NCBI GenBank assembly: GCA_964391025.1
Contig: CAYMKJ010000080.1
Span: 1 to 18,935 of the forward strand
Length of the DNA: 18,935 bases
From: SHZI01 sp964391025
GTDB taxonomy: Bacteria; Pseudomonadota; Gammaproteobacteria; Steroidobacterales; GCA-2729495
Direction: 5' to 3'
Position numbers and translations under genes: made by a program. Below are positions 1 through 7,978 of the stretch, in pieces. How positions within the stretch are numbered: position 1 is the first letter of the stretch; each line of letters begins with the position of its first letter. Below the pieces are notes generated by a model. That model was given only the letters and a program-made list of their open reading frames with translations, was not told the origin of the DNA and ran no database searches.

Positions 1-512
1 TCATGCTCCCGGTGATAGCGACCCACCAGACTCTCCCGGCTCCGGGCGAGAATCTCCACGACAGTACCCGCGCGGCGGCCGCCGCGTCCGCTACCGGACA
101 GCCGGACGGCCACCCGATCGCCGTCGAGTACTGCACGCATCTCCGGCACCGAGAGGTAGACGTCATCAGACCCGTCGTCGGCAACCAGAAAGCCGAACCC
201 GTCCCGGTGGGCCGTGACAGTGCCGGGGATTACGTCGAGCTTTTCGCTGAGGCAATACTCTCCACGGCGATTGATCAGCAGTTGACCGGCGGTGCGCAAT
301 GCCTCCAGACGGCGGCGGAGATCCGCGACCTGGCGTTCACCGGTAACACCAAGCGAAGCAGCCAGCGCGGCCAGCGTCAGTGGTACGCCCTGCTGGCGAA
401 GCGCTGCAAGCAGAGCGGTGGGATCAGGAACCGGGTGACGGTAGGCAGCGGTCCCGTCAGGCTGGCCCGAGGAAACTGCTGGTGACCTGCGGCGCCCGCG
501 CCGCTTACGCAT
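1..512 (-). CDS. rnr: Ribonuclease R, N-terminal part (cut by window edge)
   Basis: This is the first 170 codons of RNase R, the processive 3'-to-5' exoribonuclease that degrades structured RNA and takes part in rRNA and tmRNA-linked quality control. Only the non-catalytic front is here. Residues 1-10 are very basic. About residues 28-90 form the winged-helix domain, with the family pattern of an Arg/Leu helix ending RRRLEALRTAGQL. From about residue 92 the first cold-shock domain starts, with the RNA-binding pattern HRDGFGFL at 102-109 and DDVYLS at 116-121. The RNB catalytic domain lies off the left edge. The ATG at 512 is the only good start; an ATG at 537 is in another frame and stops after ten codons. 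The upstream Shine-Dalgarno is weak. It diverges from the tRNA-Leu gene. In E. coli rnr also lies downstream of purA, which supports the call. Confidence 0.93.
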   Translation of the reverse strand, partial: MRKRRGRRRSPAVSSGQPDGTAAYRHPVPDPTALLAALRQQGVPLTLAALAASLGVTGERQVADLRRRLEALRTAGQLLINRRGEYCLSEKLDVIPGTVTAHRDGFGFLVADDGSDDVYLSVPEMRAVLDGDRVAVRLSGSGRGGRRAGTVVEILARSRESLVGRYHREH

Positions 513-541
513 GAAGGCCTGCTCTCGATTTGCTCATTGCG

Positions 542-569
542 TTGACAAGCATACAGCCTGCCATTAAAT
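542..569 (+). promoter_or_regulatory. Sigma-70 promoter of tRNA-Leu
   Basis: A perfect -35 hexamer TTGACA lies at 542-547, followed by a 16-nt spacer and a -10-like TTAAAT at 564-569 (4 of 6 matches). TAAATT at 565-570 with a 17-nt spacer is an equal alternative. The predicted start near 576 is followed by a GC-rich stretch, as is usual for stable-RNA promoters, and lies about 25 nt before the tRNA. Confidence 0.7.
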
Positions 570-600
570 TGCCGCACTCTTAATTCAGCCGTACCACCGC

Positions 601-687
<87 letters not shown>

Positions 688-740
688 CGTGAGACAACCC
701 TGCTTTTCCATTTTGAGCAGCCCACAGTGGGTGGCTTCTG

Positions 741-755
741 GCCCGCCCGGCGGGC
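741..755. other. GC-rich hairpin between converging tRNA-Leu and lipoprotein gene
   Basis: GCCCG (741-745) and CGGGC (751-755) form an inverted repeat with a 5-nt loop. A near-perfect 7-base arm version with a 1-nt loop also reads out. It lies between the end of tRNA-Leu and the stop of the minus-strand lipoprotein gene, so it could slow or end transcription from either side. Neither strand has a U-tract after it, so it is not a standard intrinsic terminator. In such GC-rich DNA it may be chance. Confidence 0.3.
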
Positions 756-777
756 ATTCCAATTGACGTCTTGGCCG

Positions 778-1674
778 CTATTCGCTACTACGAATCAGCG
801 CGTCGAAGTCGTTCGCGTCGGTCTTTAGCCTGTCCTCTAGGTGCTTTTCCTGGGCTGGAGAAAGGGTGCCAAGCACTTCAGCAACTAACCTGAAAAAGCG
901 CCGCTGATTGTCCTCCACGATCTCCCGGTAGCCGGGGCTGTCGAACTGGTTCGGATTGAGCAGCAGATCCGTGAAGCGGGCCTCGAACCCCGAATGCGAT
1001 TTCCTGCCGTCCATCAGGCTACGAAATTCCTGCTGCCACGCTGCCCGCCGGCGCAGCCAGTCGGACGACAGATCGTGCGACTCCTCTGTTGCGCTGCGGA
1101 TCAGTGCCTCCTGCGCGGGATTCAGCCGTCCGGTAAAGCGGCGAAACGCTCGAATGATTGCCTTGCCCTGCTTGACACGGCGCTCTTCGCGGTTGACCCC
1201 GGAGTAGTCCTCCTCCAGTTCCTCGTTTTCCTCCGCAAGGCGGGCAAATAACTCCTCCACCTGCTCGTCAGAAAGGGTCTGGAGCAGGGAAGCCATGTCC
1301 GGACAGACCCGCCGAAGCAGCCCGTCCCACAGTTCGACAACTTCGGCATACTGCTCAGCGATGAACGCCTCGCTCACCGGACCTTCAGTCCCTTTAAGCA
1401 GAGCGCGGGATAACGACGCGTACCGGGGCAGCTGAGTAGCCCGATGCCAGGTGAGAGTCCGGGCGATCAGGGCCCTCGCCGTCTCCTCCTGAGCGCGATC
1501 CAGGTCGAAGTAGTCCTCCACATACCACAGGGCCAGCCAGTCGAGCTGGTTGTAGACCACGCGGATGACACAGCCGCCAAGTACCGTAGCAATCACCAGG
1601 CACGTGAGTGCCATTCGGAGTGCCGACCAACCGCGTGCCCAGGTGGTGACCAGTGGCGGTGTCGTGTGACGCAT
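778..1674 (-). CDS. DUF6279-family lipoprotein
   Basis: A 298-residue predicted lipoprotein. The N-terminus has Arg residues (R14, R20), a hydrophobic stretch at about 21-33, and a lipobox LGGC with the lipidated Cys at 35. The next residue is Val, not Asp, so outer-membrane sorting is expected if Lol rules apply. The mature part is helical and charge-rich. It begins with a YNQLDWLALWYVEDYFDLD-like segment (41-59) that I recognise as the hallmark of DUF6279 lipoproteins. No function is known to me. The start at 1674 is preferred over the internal Met21 because the latter would remove the basic n-region. The gene begins 19 nt after the purA stop and is probably co-transcribed as the last gene of the hfl-purA cluster. 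In E. coli this position is held by nsrR, which is absent here. Confidence 0.85.
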   Translation of the reverse strand: MRHTTPPLVTTWARGWSALRMALTCLVIATVLGGCVIRVVYNQLDWLALWYVEDYFDLDRAQEETARALIARTLTWHRATQLPRYASLSRALLKGTEGPVSEAFIAEQYAEVVELWDGLLRRVCPDMASLLQTLSDEQVEELFARLAEENEELEEDYSGVNREERRVKQGKAIIRAFRRFTGRLNPAQEALIRSATEESHDLSSDWLRRRAAWQQEFRSLMDGRKSHSGFEARFTDLLLNPNQFDSPGYREIVEDNQRRFFRLVAEVLGTLSPAQEKHLEDRLKTDANDFDALIRSSE

Positions 1675-1693
1675 CGATAGAAGTGACTGGATT

Positions 1694-2980
1694 TCAGTCG
1701 AAGGGATGGCGGAGGATGATGTTGTGATCGCGATCGGCGCCCGTCGAAATCATGTCCACCGGAACCCCGACAAGGGCTTCCAGGCGACGCAGGTAGTCCC
1801 GGGCCGCTGCGGGCAGTCCGTCAATGCTCCTGATACCCAGCGTTGAGGCAGTCCAGCCTGGAAGTTCCTCATAGACGGGTTCCACAGCGGCATACTGATC
1901 GACCAGCAGCGGCGGGTTGCTGGTGACCTGCCCTTGCAAACGGTAGCCCGTGCAGACCTTCACGACTGGAAAGCCGTCCAGGACGTCGAGCTTGGTGACG
2001 CACAGGCCGGTCACACTGCTGTTGATTACTGCCCGGCGCACCGCTACAGCATCGAACCAGCCGCAGCGCCGCGGACGGCCTGTGGTTGAGCCGAACTCGA
2101 CGCCCACCCGCGCCAGCCGTTCTCCGGTCTCATCGAACAGTTCGGTGGGAAATGGGCCGCTGCCCACGCGCGTGGCATAGGCCTTGACCACCCCGAGCAC
2201 ATAGTCGAAATCGGCAGGCCCGAGGCCCGAACCCGTTGCGGCAGCTCCCGCCGACGTGTTCGAGGACGTCACATAGGGGTACGTACCGTGGTCCACATCG
2301 AGCAGAGCACCCTGGGCGCCCTCGAACATCAGCCTGGCACCGTTGCGGCGCAGATCGCTGAGATAAGCGACCGTGTCGATCACCATCGGCCGGATGCGCG
2401 CCGCCAGGTTGAGCCACTCATCGCGGGTGGCCTCCACGCTCACCGTTTCGGCAGAGTAGTACCGGGCGAGCAAAAAGTTGTGCAGCGCCATGACCTCGGC
2501 GAGTCGCTCCCCGAAGAGGCTCTCATCGAAGAGGTCGGCCATGCGCAGCGCGCGCCTTCCCCCCTTGTCCTCGTAGGCTGGGCCTATGCCTCGGCCCGTG
2601 GTGCCAATCGGGCGATCTCCCCGCTCCCGGGCCTGATCCAGGGCAATGTGCGTGGGCAGGATCAGCGGGCATGCCGCACTGAGCTTCAGGCGATCCGCCA
2701 CGGCTATACCGCGCGTCTCCAGGCCATCAATCTCGTGCAGCAGCGACGGGAGATGCACCACAACGCCGTTGCCGATTACGCAGACCACCGCGGGACGCAG
2801 GATACCCGACGGGATCAGGTGGAGAACGGTCTTCTGCCCGTTGATGATGAGCGTATGACCCGCGTTGTGGCCGCCCTGAAAGCGGATCACGGCATGGGCC
2901 TGCTCGGTCAGCAGATCCACGATCTTGCCCTTGCCTTCGTCACCCCACTGGGTGCCGATGACGATGACGCTCTTGCCCAC
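1694..2980 (-). CDS. purA: Adenylosuccinate synthetase
   Basis: This enzyme catalyses IMP + aspartate + GTP to adenylosuccinate, the first committed step from IMP to AMP, in the cytoplasm. At 428 residues it has the normal length. The N-terminal P-loop-like motif GDEGKGK is at 13-19 with the catalytic Asp14, and the second catalytic His is in GGHNAGH (36-42). The IMP-binding segment GTTGRGIGPAYEDK is at 126-139, and a TKLDVLDG guanine-recognition motif lies towards the C-terminus. The start is GTG, placed 2 nt after the stop of the DUF2065 gene, so translational coupling is likely. The position behind hflC and DUF2065 is the same as in E. coli. Confidence 0.98.
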   Translation of the reverse strand: MGKSVIVIGTQWGDEGKGKIVDLLTEQAHAVIRFQGGHNAGHTLIINGQKTVLHLIPSGILRPAVVCVIGNGVVVHLPSLLHEIDGLETRGIAVADRLKLSAACPLILPTHIALDQARERGDRPIGTTGRGIGPAYEDKGGRRALRMADLFDESLFGERLAEVMALHNFLLARYYSAETVSVEATRDEWLNLAARIRPMVIDTVAYLSDLRRNGARLMFEGAQGALLDVDHGTYPYVTSSNTSAGAAATGSGLGPADFDYVLGVVKAYATRVGSGPFPTELFDETGERLARVGVEFGSTTGRPRRCGWFDAVAVRRAVINSSVTGLCVTKLDVLDGFPVVKVCTGYRLQGQVTSNPPLLVDQYAAVEPVYEELPGWTASTLGIRSIDGLPAAARDYLRRLEALVGVPVDMISTGADRDHNIILRHPFD

Positions 2981-2982
2981 GA

Positions 2983-3180
2983 TCAGGTTCCGCTCCGCAC
3001 GAACACCAGCAACAGAAGCCCTGCCAGCATGCTCACCAGCCCGAAAATGCGCAGCTGCCGCCCGGGCAGCCCCGCAATCACACTCATGCTACGTCGCCAC
3101 CCCTCGGGACTCACGAAGGGCAGAATGCCCTCGAGAACAAGGTAGAGCGACAGTCCCGTTAGGAAATCATTCCAGTCCAT
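2983..3180 (-). CDS. DUF2065 family small membrane protein (YjeT-like)
   Basis: A 65-residue inner-membrane protein with two predicted transmembrane helices, about 5-24 and 42-62, joined by a short basic loop containing SPEGWRR. Length, sequence style and position between hflC and purA match YjeT/DUF2065 of E. coli, whose function is not established. The ATG at 3180 has only a weak Shine-Dalgarno. The stop lies 2 nt before the purA start. The conserved neighbourhood suggests, but does not prove, a link to the HflK-HflC membrane complex. Confidence 0.92.
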   Translation of the reverse strand: MDWNDFLTGLSLYLVLEGILPFVSPEGWRRSMSVIAGLPGRQLRIFGLVSMLAGLLLLVFVRSGT

Positions 3181-3232
3181 CGATTCAACTACAGCGCTGC
3201 CTGCGGCTTCCCGCGTGACTCAACGCCAGGTT

Positions 3233-3248
3233 ATTCCCCTCAGGGAAT
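3233..3248. other. Inverted repeat between hflC and the DUF2065 gene
   Basis: ATTCCC (3233-3238) and GGGAAT (3243-3248) form a perfect 6-bp stem with a 4-nt loop, 12 nt after the hflC stop. No U-tract follows in the minus-strand transcript, so read-through to purA is expected. It might stabilise the hflKC mRNA 3' end or lower downstream expression. This is inference only. Confidence 0.35.
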
Positions 3249-3259
3249 GGCGGCCAGGC

Positions 3260-4129
3260 TCAGCGCGCCGCGTCCGGCCGGTCCATATACCGGAAGAACT
3301 CGCTGTCCTTATCGAGGACCAGAAGGTCACTCTGCTTGCCCAGGGACCGGCGATACGCCTGCATGCTGCGGTAGAAGGCGAAGAACTCCGGATCCTTGCG
3401 ATAGGCCTCGGCATAGATCTGCGCAGCCTCCGCATCCCCGGCACCCCGCACTTTTTCAGCCTCACGATAGGCCTCGGCAAGGGTGACTGTCCGCTGGCGG
3501 TCAGCCTCGGCGCGGATCTGCTCAGCCGCCTCCGCACCCTGGGCACGCAGTTCGGAAGCAGTCCTTGCCCTCTCCTGGCGCATCCGATCAAACACGGAAT
3601 CGCTGACCTGCTCTGGAAACTCCGTGCGCTTTACTCGCACATCGACAATCTCGATGCCGAGCGTCAGGGCGTTTTTCCGCGCACTGGCAAGCATGTCGTC
3701 GAGCAGTTCGCGGCGCTCTGCGGTCACGGCCTGAGGGACAGTCCGTTTCGCAAACTCACTGCGGACACCGTCCTTGACGATTTCGATCAGTCGCTGGGCG
3801 GCCAGCGACTCATCACCGCGAGTTGCCCGGTAATAGGCACCGACATCAACGATTCGCCACTTGACGAAGAAGTCCACGAAAAGATTCTTCTTCTCCAGTG
3901 TCAGGAACAACTCCTGAGGATTGCTCTGAGTCAGAACCTGGCGGGGGTATTTCCGGACGTCGTTAATGAACGGCACTTTGAAGTGCAGCCCTGGCTCGAA
4001 CACTGTCTGGATGATCTTGCCCAGCCGGAATTTTATAGCGAGCTCACGCTGATCCACGGTGAACAACGACATGCTGGCAATCCATGCCAGCAGCAATATG
4101 CCGACTGGCAAAAGTGCGCGGATGTTCAT
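3260..4129 (-). CDS. hflC: HflC, SPFH-domain regulator of FtsH
   Basis: HflC is an SPFH/band-7 protein that assembles with HflK around the membrane protease FtsH and modulates its access to membrane substrates. It has 289 residues. One N-terminal transmembrane helix at about 5-24 serves as signal anchor, followed by the SPFH domain (VDQRELAIKFRLGKI from 25, EPGLHFKVP near 45-53). The long charged helix at about 190-250 contains repeated Ala/Glu/Arg (RAEADRQRTVTLAEAYREAEK). Most of the protein is periplasmic. Its ATG overlaps the hflK stop as ATGA at 4126-4129, with a good GGGAGG site just upstream, a classic coupled pair giving equal amounts of both subunits. Confidence 0.97.
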   Translation of the reverse strand: MNIRALLPVGILLLAWIASMSLFTVDQRELAIKFRLGKIIQTVFEPGLHFKVPFINDVRKYPRQVLTQSNPQELFLTLEKKNLFVDFFVKWRIVDVGAYYRATRGDESLAAQRLIEIVKDGVRSEFAKRTVPQAVTAERRELLDDMLASARKNALTLGIEIVDVRVKRTEFPEQVSDSVFDRMRQERARTASELRAQGAEAAEQIRAEADRQRTVTLAEAYREAEKVRGAGDAEAAQIYAEAYRKDPEFFAFYRSMQAYRRSLGKQSDLLVLDKDSEFFRYMDRPDAAR

Positions 4130-5274
4130 CGGGCCTCCCTCGTGCGACGATCTTCCCGATCGCGGGTTGCAGTGGACGCTTCCGCTGCCGCACTAGCCGC
4201 CGGGGCCTGGGCAGGCTGGGTAGAGACTGCTGCCGGACGTCGGTTCTGCTCCAGAATCTTGTCCACTGGCAGGTAGATCAGATTACTACCCTTGGCCGTA
4301 TCCACCAGGACTTTGCTCGAATTGGCATAGATATCTTCCATCGCCTCCAGGTAGAGGCGGCGACGGGTCACCTCTGGCGCCTGCTGGTACTGGGCCAGCA
4401 ACTGGGTGAAGCGGGACGCCTCACCCTGTGCATCGGCGACGACCCGGGCCCGGTAGCCTTCCGAGTCCTGCTGGCGGCGGACGGCTTCGCCCCTGGCCTT
4501 CGGGAGTACGTCGTTGGCATAGGCCTGAGCTTCGAAGGAGAGCCGCTCCCTGTCCTCACGCGCCTTGATAGCGTCCTGCACGGCCGCCTCAACCTGACTC
4601 GGGAAGTTGGCGTCCTGCAAATTGACCTTGGTCACAAACATACCGGTCTTGTACTCGTCCAGAGTCTGTTGAATCAGCTTCTCTGTCTGCGCGGCAATCT
4701 CGGTTCGACCCTCCAGCAGGACGAAATCCAGCTTGTTCTTGCCGATCACTTCACGAATAGCGCTTTCGCTGATGTCCTGCAGGGTGGCTTCGGGGTCCCG
4801 GACATTGAAGAGGTACTGCACGGGATCCGCACGACGGTACTGAACGACCAGGTCGACAACGACAATGTTCTCGTCTGCCGTCAGCATGCGGGTCTGCAGC
4901 TTGAACGGCACAACCTCGTTAATGTTGACGCGCTCAACGCGCTCGATTGGCCAGGGCAAATGCCAGCGGAGGCCGGGCTCGGTGGAGGTCTGGTACATGC
5001 CGAATCGAGTCACCACGCCGCGCTCGGCTGCGTCGACCCGATAAAACCCGGTGGCCAGCCAGATGACTGCCACAATAATCCCGACAAGACCAATCAGCGG
5101 GGCGCTGACCTGATTACCGGCCGGCCCCCGGGCACGCGGCCCCCCTCGCCCACCCTTCAAGAAGGCGTTCAGGCGCTGCTGCCAGTCGCGGACGATCTTG
5201 TCCAGGTCGGGCGGCCCTTCGTTGCGCCCCCGGTCCCAGGGATTCTTGCCGTTGCCAGGCTCGTTCCAGGCCAT
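4126..5274 (-). CDS. hflK: HflK, SPFH-domain regulator of FtsH
   Basis: HflK is the partner of HflC in the membrane cage around FtsH. It has 382 residues. The cytoplasmic N-terminal tail is Gly/Pro/Arg-rich (MAWNEPGNGKNPW at the start, GGRGGPRARG at 41-50). One transmembrane helix lies at about 58-77, followed by the SPFH domain (FYRVDAAERGVVTRFG, then TEPGLRWHLPWPIE). A long helical region ends with the family pattern YANSSKVLVD and LIYLPVDK. The C-terminal 35 residues are Ala/Pro-rich and then highly charged and look disordered. The start is ATG; hflX ends 37 nt upstream and hflC overlaps downstream. The order hfq-hflX-hflK-hflC matches E. coli. Confidence 0.97.
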   Translation of the reverse strand: MAWNEPGNGKNPWDRGRNEGPPDLDKIVRDWQQRLNAFLKGGRGGPRARGPAGNQVSAPLIGLVGIIVAVIWLATGFYRVDAAERGVVTRFGMYQTSTEPGLRWHLPWPIERVERVNINEVVPFKLQTRMLTADENIVVVDLVVQYRRADPVQYLFNVRDPEATLQDISESAIREVIGKNKLDFVLLEGRTEIAAQTEKLIQQTLDEYKTGMFVTKVNLQDANFPSQVEAAVQDAIKAREDRERLSFEAQAYANDVLPKARGEAVRRQQDSEGYRARVVADAQGEASRFTQLLAQYQQAPEVTRRRLYLEAMEDIYANSSKVLVDTAKGSNLIYLPVDKILEQNRRPAAVSTQPAQAPAASAAAEASTATRDREDRRTREAR

Positions 5275-5311
5275 GCCTTTAGTCCCAGACTTTCATGTTG
5301 ATGTGCACACT

Positions 5312-6631
5312 CTACGGGGCAGCCGCCTGTCGATTTGCCGCTGGCTCCGACAGCACCTGCCCGGACAGAACATGGAGGCGCTCACGCCGGTTGAGGTCCT
5401 CAAAGCCACGGCGATCGAGTTCCAGATCCAGCTCCCAGCCACCATCTTCCCGCGACCGCTCGGCAACGATCGCGCCCATCTCGTACAGACGGGCCCGCAA
5501 ACGGGCCTCGGCTGCCGTCAATTCCACCGTGCACTTCAGCAAAGCGACGTGGAGGTACTCCGCGATCACCCCGAGCAGCGCATCAACACCAAGCCCGGTG
5601 CGGGAAGACAGCCAGACACGGGTCGGGATGCCCGTCTCGCCGCGGTCCACGCGTGGCTCAACGTTGAGTATATCAGCCTTGTTGTAGACCTGGACCCGGG
5701 GCAGATGATCCGCCCCGATCTCCTCCAGCACCTTCACTACAGCATGAATCCGCTCTTCATGGGCGGGATCCGAACAGTCGATAACGTGCAGAAGCAGGCG
5801 GGAGTGCCGGGTCTCATCGAGGGTCGAACGGAAGGCAGCGATGAGTTCGTGCGGCAAGTCCCGGATGAAGCCCACCGTGTCGGCCAGGACGATGCCAGTG
5901 CCGTCCGTCAGGGTGACACGCCGCAGCGTGGGATCGAGCGTGGCGAAGAGCTGGTCAGCGACGAGCACACCCGCGTGCGTCAGCAGATTGAACAAGGTCG
6001 ACTTGCCGGCATTGGTGTAGCCCACCAGAGATACCGTAGGCACTTCCTCCTTGCGCCGCTTCTGACCAGAAGTACGGCGCTGGCGCGCAACGCGGCCGAG
6101 ACGCTCGCCAAGGCTGCGGATGCGCTGCCCGATGAGCCGGCGGTCCGTCTCCAGCTGGCTCTCGCCAGGGCCGCGCAGGCCAATGCCGCCCTTCTGCCGC
6201 TCCAGGTGAGTCCATCCGCGCACCAGCCGGGTCGACAGGTGCTCCATCTGAGCCAGCTCAACCTGCAACTTGCCTTCGTGGGTGCGGGCACGCTGCGCAA
6301 AGATATCGAGAATCAGACCGGTGCGATCGATCACACGTCGATCAAGCGTCTTTTCGAGGTTGCGCTGCTGGGCGGGACTCAGACGATGATCAATGAGCAC
6401 GATTTCGGCACAAGAGTCGTGCAGCAGTTGCCGCAACTCCTCCACCTTCCCGGTACCGATTAAAAAGCGAGGATTGACCTGACGAAGCGACGCGGTGAGT
6501 GAACCGCCGATTTCGGCGCCCGCCGACAAAGCCAGTGAGTTGAACTCCTCCCGGGCTTCGGCGCTCGGGGGATGGCCCAGGCCAACATGTACCAAAACGG
6601 CGCGCTCGCCGTGGCTCGGCCGGTCAAACAA
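5312..6631 (-). CDS. hflX: GTPase HflX
   Basis: HflX is a GTPase of the Obg-HflX superfamily that binds the 50S subunit and splits stalled or heat-damaged 70S ribosomes. It has 439 residues from the chosen start. The N-terminal HflX domain includes VIDRTGLILDIFAQRA and HEGKLQVELAQ, and the linker carries RGPGESQLE. In the G domain, G1 is GYTNAGKS at about 204-211, G3 is DTVGF at 251-255 and G4 is NKAD at 317-320. The reading frame is open to a GTG at 6646 without a visible ribosome site. I prefer TTG at 6631 because GGAG lies 7 nt before it and the product then begins MFDR, as E. coli HflX does. It follows hfq by 72 nt and is probably in the same transcript. The C-terminal 30 residues are poorly conserved. 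Confidence 0.96.
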   Translation of the reverse strand: MFDRPSHGERAVLVHVGLGHPPSAEAREEFNSLALSAGAEIGGSLTASLRQVNPRFLIGTGKVEELRQLLHDSCAEIVLIDHRLSPAQQRNLEKTLDRRVIDRTGLILDIFAQRARTHEGKLQVELAQMEHLSTRLVRGWTHLERQKGGIGLRGPGESQLETDRRLIGQRIRSLGERLGRVARQRRTSGQKRRKEEVPTVSLVGYTNAGKSTLFNLLTHAGVLVADQLFATLDPTLRRVTLTDGTGIVLADTVGFIRDLPHELIAAFRSTLDETRHSRLLLHVIDCSDPAHEERIHAVVKVLEEIGADHLPRVQVYNKADILNVEPRVDRGETGIPTRVWLSSRTGLGVDALLGVIAEYLHVALLKCTVELTAAEARLRARLYEMGAIVAERSREDGGWELDLELDRRGFEDLNRRERLHVLSGQVLSEPAANRQAAAP

Positions 6632-6638
6632 ATCGGAG

Positions 6639-6642
6639 CTCC
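6639..6642 (-). promoter_or_regulatory. Shine-Dalgarno site deciding the hflX start
   Basis: GGAG on the minus strand, 7 nt before the TTG at 6631. No comparable site precedes the longer GTG start at 6646. The GGAG is part of the palindrome GGAGCTCC, so it could also pair within the mRNA. Confidence 0.6.
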
Positions 6643-6703
6643 GCACCCGACGCTACGTGCCGGGCAGCTATGCGCCGGACCGTCCGCAGACCAGGGGAGC
6701 TGA

Positions 6704-6943
6704 TCAGTCTTTGCCCTCTTCGTCGGCGTCCGGCACATGGATCGCACGGGACGGCACCACGGTGGATATCGCGTGCTTGTAGACCATCTGGCTGACGCCG
6801 TTCTTGAGCAGCACCACAAACTGGTCGAAGGACTCGACGGTTCCCTGTAGCTTGATCCCGTTGACGAGATAGACGGAGACAGGCACCTTCTCCTTCCGAA
6901 GCGTGTTTAAGAAGGGATCTTGCAGCACCTGACCTTTGGCCAT
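6704..6943 (-). CDS. hfq: RNA chaperone Hfq
   Basis: Hfq forms a hexameric Sm-like ring that pairs small RNAs with mRNAs. At 79 residues the Sm core is nearly identical to E. coli Hfq. It opens MAKGQVLQDPFLN with proximal-face Gln8 and Asp9, distal-face Tyr25 and Gly29, and the Sm2 motif YKHAIS at 55-60 with the KH pair at 56-57. The C-terminal tail is short and acidic (PDADEEGKD) rather than the long tail of enterobacteria; acidic tips are known to help RNA release. A strong AGGAG lies 7 nt before the ATG. The 54-nt gap behind miaA is AT-rich compared with its surroundings and could hold a promoter, but I see no convincing hexamer pair there. Confidence 0.99.
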   Translation of the reverse strand: MAKGQVLQDPFLNTLRKEKVPVSVYLVNGIKLQGTVESFDQFVVLLKNGVSQMVYKHAISTVVPSRAIHVPDADEEGKD

Positions 6944-6997
6944 CTTTGAACTCCTGAATTATTCTTATTGTGTCCGCCGCCAAGGCATTCTAGCCGC

Positions 6998-7966
6998 TCA
7001 GGACTGATATTGCATCCGCGGAACACCGGCGCGCATGGCCTGCTCTATGTCTGCGAGCAGGCTGTCGGACTCCATGTCCAGCCAGAGATCGCACTCCTCC
7101 CTGCGGAGCCAGGTCAGCTGGCGTTTGGCAAGCTGCCGGGTGGCGGCCAGGGCACGGTCCTCGGCCACGGCGCGACTGCAACCACCGACCACGAACTCTG
7201 CGATCTGCCGATAACCAACGGCACGCATGGCCGGGCCGCCGGCCCGCATCTCCGGCATCAACAGCAGTTTCTCGACCTCCCCGATAAAGCCGCGCTCGAG
7301 CATGGCCTGGAATCGCCGGGCAATGCGCTGCTGCAAAAGTCGGCGGTCGCGGGGCACAAGCCCGATCTTCAGGAATTTGCCCCGCGTCGGCGGCGCCCCG
7401 GTCTGAGCAGGACGGCCCCGCAATTCCGAGATCGGTCGCCCTGTCAGCAACCATACCTCCAAGGCTCGCTGGATTCGCTGGCGATCCGTGGCACTGATGC
7501 GTGCCGCCGCCACCGGATCGACATTCGCCAGTTCCCGATGCAGGGCCGGCCAGCCGTCGCGCGCCGCCCGGGCATCCAGTTGAGTCCGCAGATCGGGATC
7601 GGCGGCCGGCAAGTCCGACAGGCCCTGAGTCAGACTGCGGAAATAGAGGAAAGTACCACCGACCAGGAAGGGGACCCGGCCGCTTGCACTGAGCTGCTCA
7701 ACGGCCTGCGAAGCGTCGCTGACGAAATCGCCGGCCGAGTACTGCTCCCAGGGCTCCCGGATATCGACCAGCCGGTGCGGATGCCGGGCGAGCACTTCCG
7801 GCGCCGGCTTGCCGCTGCCGATATTGAGATGCCGGTAGACCATGGCCGAATCCACACTGACAAGCCCGATTGGCAGCCGCTCTGCCAGCGCCAACGCCAG
7901 CTCCGTCTTTCCGGTGGCCGTCGGGCCCATCAGGCACACGGCAACGTCCACTGGCGCCGACCCCAT
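6998..7966 (-). CDS. miaA: tRNA dimethylallyltransferase MiaA
   Basis: MiaA transfers the dimethylallyl group from DMAPP to A37 of tRNAs that read codons starting with U, the first step to ms2i6A. It has 322 residues, close to the family norm. The P-loop GPTATGKT is at 14-21. The SVDSAMVYRHLNIGSGKP block (37-54) carries the catalytic Asp39 and the DMAPP-binding Ser. LVGGTFLYFRSL is at 101-112, and the conserved GLVPRDR and RAVGYRQ segments follow. The ATG at 7966 lies 12 nt after the mutL stop, so the two are co-transcribed, as in E. coli. miaA is followed by hfq. Confidence 0.97.
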   Translation of the reverse strand: MGSAPVDVAVCLMGPTATGKTELALALAERLPIGLVSVDSAMVYRHLNIGSGKPAPEVLARHPHRLVDIREPWEQYSAGDFVSDASQAVEQLSASGRVPFLVGGTFLYFRSLTQGLSDLPAADPDLRTQLDARAARDGWPALHRELANVDPVAAARISATDRQRIQRALEVWLLTGRPISELRGRPAQTGAPPTRGKFLKIGLVPRDRRLLQQRIARRFQAMLERGFIGEVEKLLLMPEMRAGGPAMRAVGYRQIAEFVVGGCSRAVAEDRALAATRQLAKRQLTWLRREECDLWLDMESDSLLADIEQAMRAGVPRMQYQS

Positions 7967-7978
7967 GGCGACGGCTCG

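Noticed and set aside
688..777. Intrinsic terminator for tRNA-Leu or the lipoprotein gene
   Set aside because: Hairpins exist (741-755, and CCCA/TGGG near 721-731) but neither strand has the following U-tract.
2288..3145. 285-codon open frame on the plus strand opposite purA
   Set aside because: Antisense to well-conserved purA with no domain of its own.
4084..5301. 405-codon open frame on the plus strand opposite hflK
   Set aside because: It lies fully antisense to a clear hflK, has no recognisable domain, and long antisense frames are expected in GC-rich coding DNA with strong third-position bias.
5198..6463. 421-codon open frame on the plus strand opposite hflX
   Set aside because: Shadow of hflX: no family resemblance and no ribosome site, and the composition fits a complement of codon-biased sequence.
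6647..6703. Small RNA or terminator between hfq and hflX
   Set aside because: Only an imperfect CCGG-based stem with a bulge is present, which is common by chance at this GC content, and no promoter or U-tract accompanies it.
6944..6997. Possible promoter or sigma-54 site between miaA and hfq
   Set aside because: TTGGCG is followed by AT-rich sequence, but the spacing to any -10-like hexamer is only 14-15 nt and the sigma-54 GC spacing is not met.
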